From Alphaproteobacteria bacterium (GTDB lineage Bacteria; Pseudomonadota; Alphaproteobacteria; Micropepsales; Micropepsaceae), in the NCBI GenBank assembly GCA_024236055.1, contig JACKLF010000002.1, forward strand, positions 587,526-651,525: a DNA stretch of 64,000 nucleotides, read 5' to 3'. The notes under the pieces were generated by a model. It did no database searches, was not told the origin of the DNA, and worked only from the letters and a program-made list of their open reading frames with translations. This document shows positions 62,835 to 64,000 of the stretch, piece by piece; the first letter of the stretch is position 1, and every line of letters starts with the position of its first letter. A program made the position numbers and the translations under genes.

Positions 62835-63629
62835 TCATTCCGGAATGACCGCCAGGCCGTAATGCGCCTGTGCCTCGCCGCTCAGCGCCGCCCACATCTG
62901 GTCGCCCCAGCTGAAGTGCCACCATTCATCGGGATGGCCGGCAAAGCCTTCCTCGACCATCAGCCAGTGCAGCAACCGGCGATTGGCCTGCGCCTCCAGA
63001 TCGGAGAAAGAGAAATGGCCGGGGTCCAGATTTTCGAAGCGGTCGCGGTTGGCAAGCTGGGTGACATCGTCGAACAGCGAGCCCATCCAGAGCAGATCGC
63101 CGCCCTTCCAGCGAAGCGACAAATCCACCGCCGCGCCCGTCTCATGCGGGGCGGGCGACTCCGGATTATCGGTGGGCGCGGACCAGTAGCGTTCCACTTC
63201 CTCGGTCAGCGCCGCGCCGGTCAGTGCCGGATTGCGGCGCTGGATCTCGTTTGGCATCCACACATCGTGGAAATAGGCCTGCACGCTGCGCGGCCGCCAG
63301 GCGTCGAACAGGAACAGTTCCAGCCCCGCCGTGGCCGCCCGCGCATTCACACGACCCAGCCGTTCGGCCACCCCGGCGCGCAGCCACAGCCGGTCGGTCG
63401 CGCCTTCGGCCCGCTGCCAGTAGGGGGGATTGCGATCGCTGGCATAGAAATTCTCGCCCGCCAGGCCCACATCGCGCGCCTCCACCACCTGTTCGGCATG
63501 AAGGACATTGTCGCGGCGGATGGGGATGCGGGTGCGAAACCCCCGGCGCGCGGCGCGCGCGGCCGCCAGATCGCCGATGGGCCGCGCCCGAAGCGCCGCC
63601 AGTTCGCCAAACGCGCCCTCTATGCTCAT
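62835..63629 (-). CDS. D-alanyl-D-alanine dipeptidase (VanX/DdpX-like, M15D)
   Basis: 264 residues. Zinc site motifs SPAPHETGAAVDLSL (His, Asp) and GHPDEWWHFSWGDQMW (Glu, His) match VanX/DdpX enzymes; FLFDAWRPRSVQAYFHDVW holds the conserved Arg. No signal peptide, so it is cytoplasmic. It could recycle D-Ala-D-Ala from peptidoglycan turnover. No vancomycin resistance genes are nearby. It ends back to back with the cyclase-like gene. Confidence 0.87.
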   Translation of the reverse strand: MSIEGAFGELAALRARPIGDLAAARAARRGFRTRIPIRRDNVLHAEQVVEARDVGLAGENFYASDRNPPYWQRAEGATDRLWLRAGVAERLGRVNARAATAGLELFLFDAWRPRSVQAYFHDVWMPNEIQRRNPALTGAALTEEVERYWSAPTDNPESPAPHETGAAVDLSLRWKGGDLLWMGSLFDDVTQLANRDRFENLDPGHFSFSDLEAQANRRLLHWLMVEEGFAGHPDEWWHFSWGDQMWAALSGEAQAHYGLAVIPE

Positions 63630-63673
63630 GCCGCTTTCCTGTATCGCAGCCCCGCTTTTACGATAAGAACCGC

Positions 63674-64000
63674 ATGATGCCGACCACTCCCGAAGAATTT
63701 TTCCCGTCCGACTATCGCAGCGCCCGGCGCGCCTTCATCGCCGCCTGCGAGGCGCGCGGCGTCGACGTGATCGCCCGCGTCAATCCCAAGGCCAAGGGGC
63801 CGGACGGTGCGCCCCTGTTCCTGGATGTCGCCGCCATGGGGCCGCGCGACGCCAAAAAGGCGCTGGTGCTGGTGTCGGGCACCCATGGGGTGGAAGGCTA
63901 TTTCGGCTCGGGCGTGCAGACCGGCCTGATGCGAACCGGCATCGCCCCGCCGCCGGGCGCGCGGCTGGTGATGATCCATGCCCTCAATCCCTTCGGCTTC
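63674..64000 (+). CDS. DUF2817 family protein, N-terminal part (runs off the right edge)
   Basis: 109 codons visible. FPSDYRSARRAFIAACEARG and VLVSGTHGVEGYFGSGVQTGLM are the DUF2817 signature; the His-Gly-x-Glu is the first zinc-binding element of these M14-like carboxypeptidase-fold proteins. The second ATG, at 63677, is equally possible. Divergent from the VanX-like gene, which may share its pathway in peptide or cell-wall amino acid recycling (inference). Confidence 0.85.
   Translation, partial: MMPTTPEEFFPSDYRSARRAFIAACEARGVDVIARVNPKAKGPDGAPLFLDVAAMGPRDAKKALVLVSGTHGVEGYFGSGVQTGLMRTGIAPPPGARLVMIHALNPFGF

Noticed and set aside
62835..63629. Part of a vancomycin-resistance cluster
   Set aside because: The gene is VanX-like but there is no VanA, VanH, VanR or VanS neighbour; a recycling dipeptidase is the simpler call.

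Overview
The window is GC-rich, gene-dense chromosomal DNA from an alphaproteobacterium. Supporting genes are an RegB/RegA (PrrBA, ActSR) redox two-component pair beside a SenC/SCO gene, BtaA/BtaB betaine-lipid synthesis, ATP-type PckA, MmcB, a HIG1-domain protein, an NDUFS6-like zinc protein and MaeB fused to a phosphotransacetylase-like domain. A lineage near Caulobacterales or Micropepsales is possible, but I cannot fix the genus by reading.

Layout. 1-4 kb: the start of an MFS transporter and galactonate dehydratase (dgoD), a DUF983 protein, an orphan ParA ATPase paired with a small ribbon-helix-helix-like protein, and a MOSC protein. 4-6.6 kb: btaB/btaA behind a convincing Pho box, then a small secreted protein. 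6.6-21 kb: tRNA-Thr(CGT), a sorbosone-dehydrogenase-like protein, xerC-fsa diverging from priA, a YHYH protein, leuC, HIG1 protein, Usp, mutS and maeB. 21.1-23.5 kb is the only clearly non-housekeeping part: an AT-richer stretch with decayed reading frames, two copies of a short repeat and a heavily frameshifted M20 peptidase remnant that runs into the 3' end of a DUF885 gene. 25-32.7 kb: tspO, dnaK-dnaJ, a phospholipid N-methyltransferase-like gene, pckA and a ThiF/MoeB enzyme. 32.7-39 kb: a 583-residue protein of unknown function, polA with the zf-CHCC gene, a cobalamin adenosyltransferase and small genes. 39-49 kb: the classical rimP-nusA-ylxR-infB-rbfA-truB-rpsO-pnp cluster on the minus strand. 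49-64 kb: DUF6438/ankyrin protein, trmB, a TauE permease, metK diverging from hisB, mmcB with a YjbR-like protein, regA-regB diverging from senC, folD-yggT, tRNA-Ala(CGC), a FliL-like secreted protein, a CHASE2/cyclase-like protein with a degenerate active site, a VanX-like dipeptidase and the start of a DUF2817 gene.

Two families of intergenic repeats run through the window. One is a two-hairpin element of about 85-115 bp (six copies) whose stems vary in sequence but keep their complementarity. It abuts gene ends, brackets dnaJ and supplies the Shine-Dalgarno sequence of truB. The other is a short element of about 45-55 bp (four copies). It lies in the tRNA-Thr leader, twice at the edge of the decayed island, and at the 3' end of regA. 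At regA it sits between two near-identical 40-bp copies of the gene end, and both copies are followed by codons that spell the same C-terminus with different bases.

I found no CRISPR array, rRNA operon, intact insertion sequence, prophage or recognised defence system.
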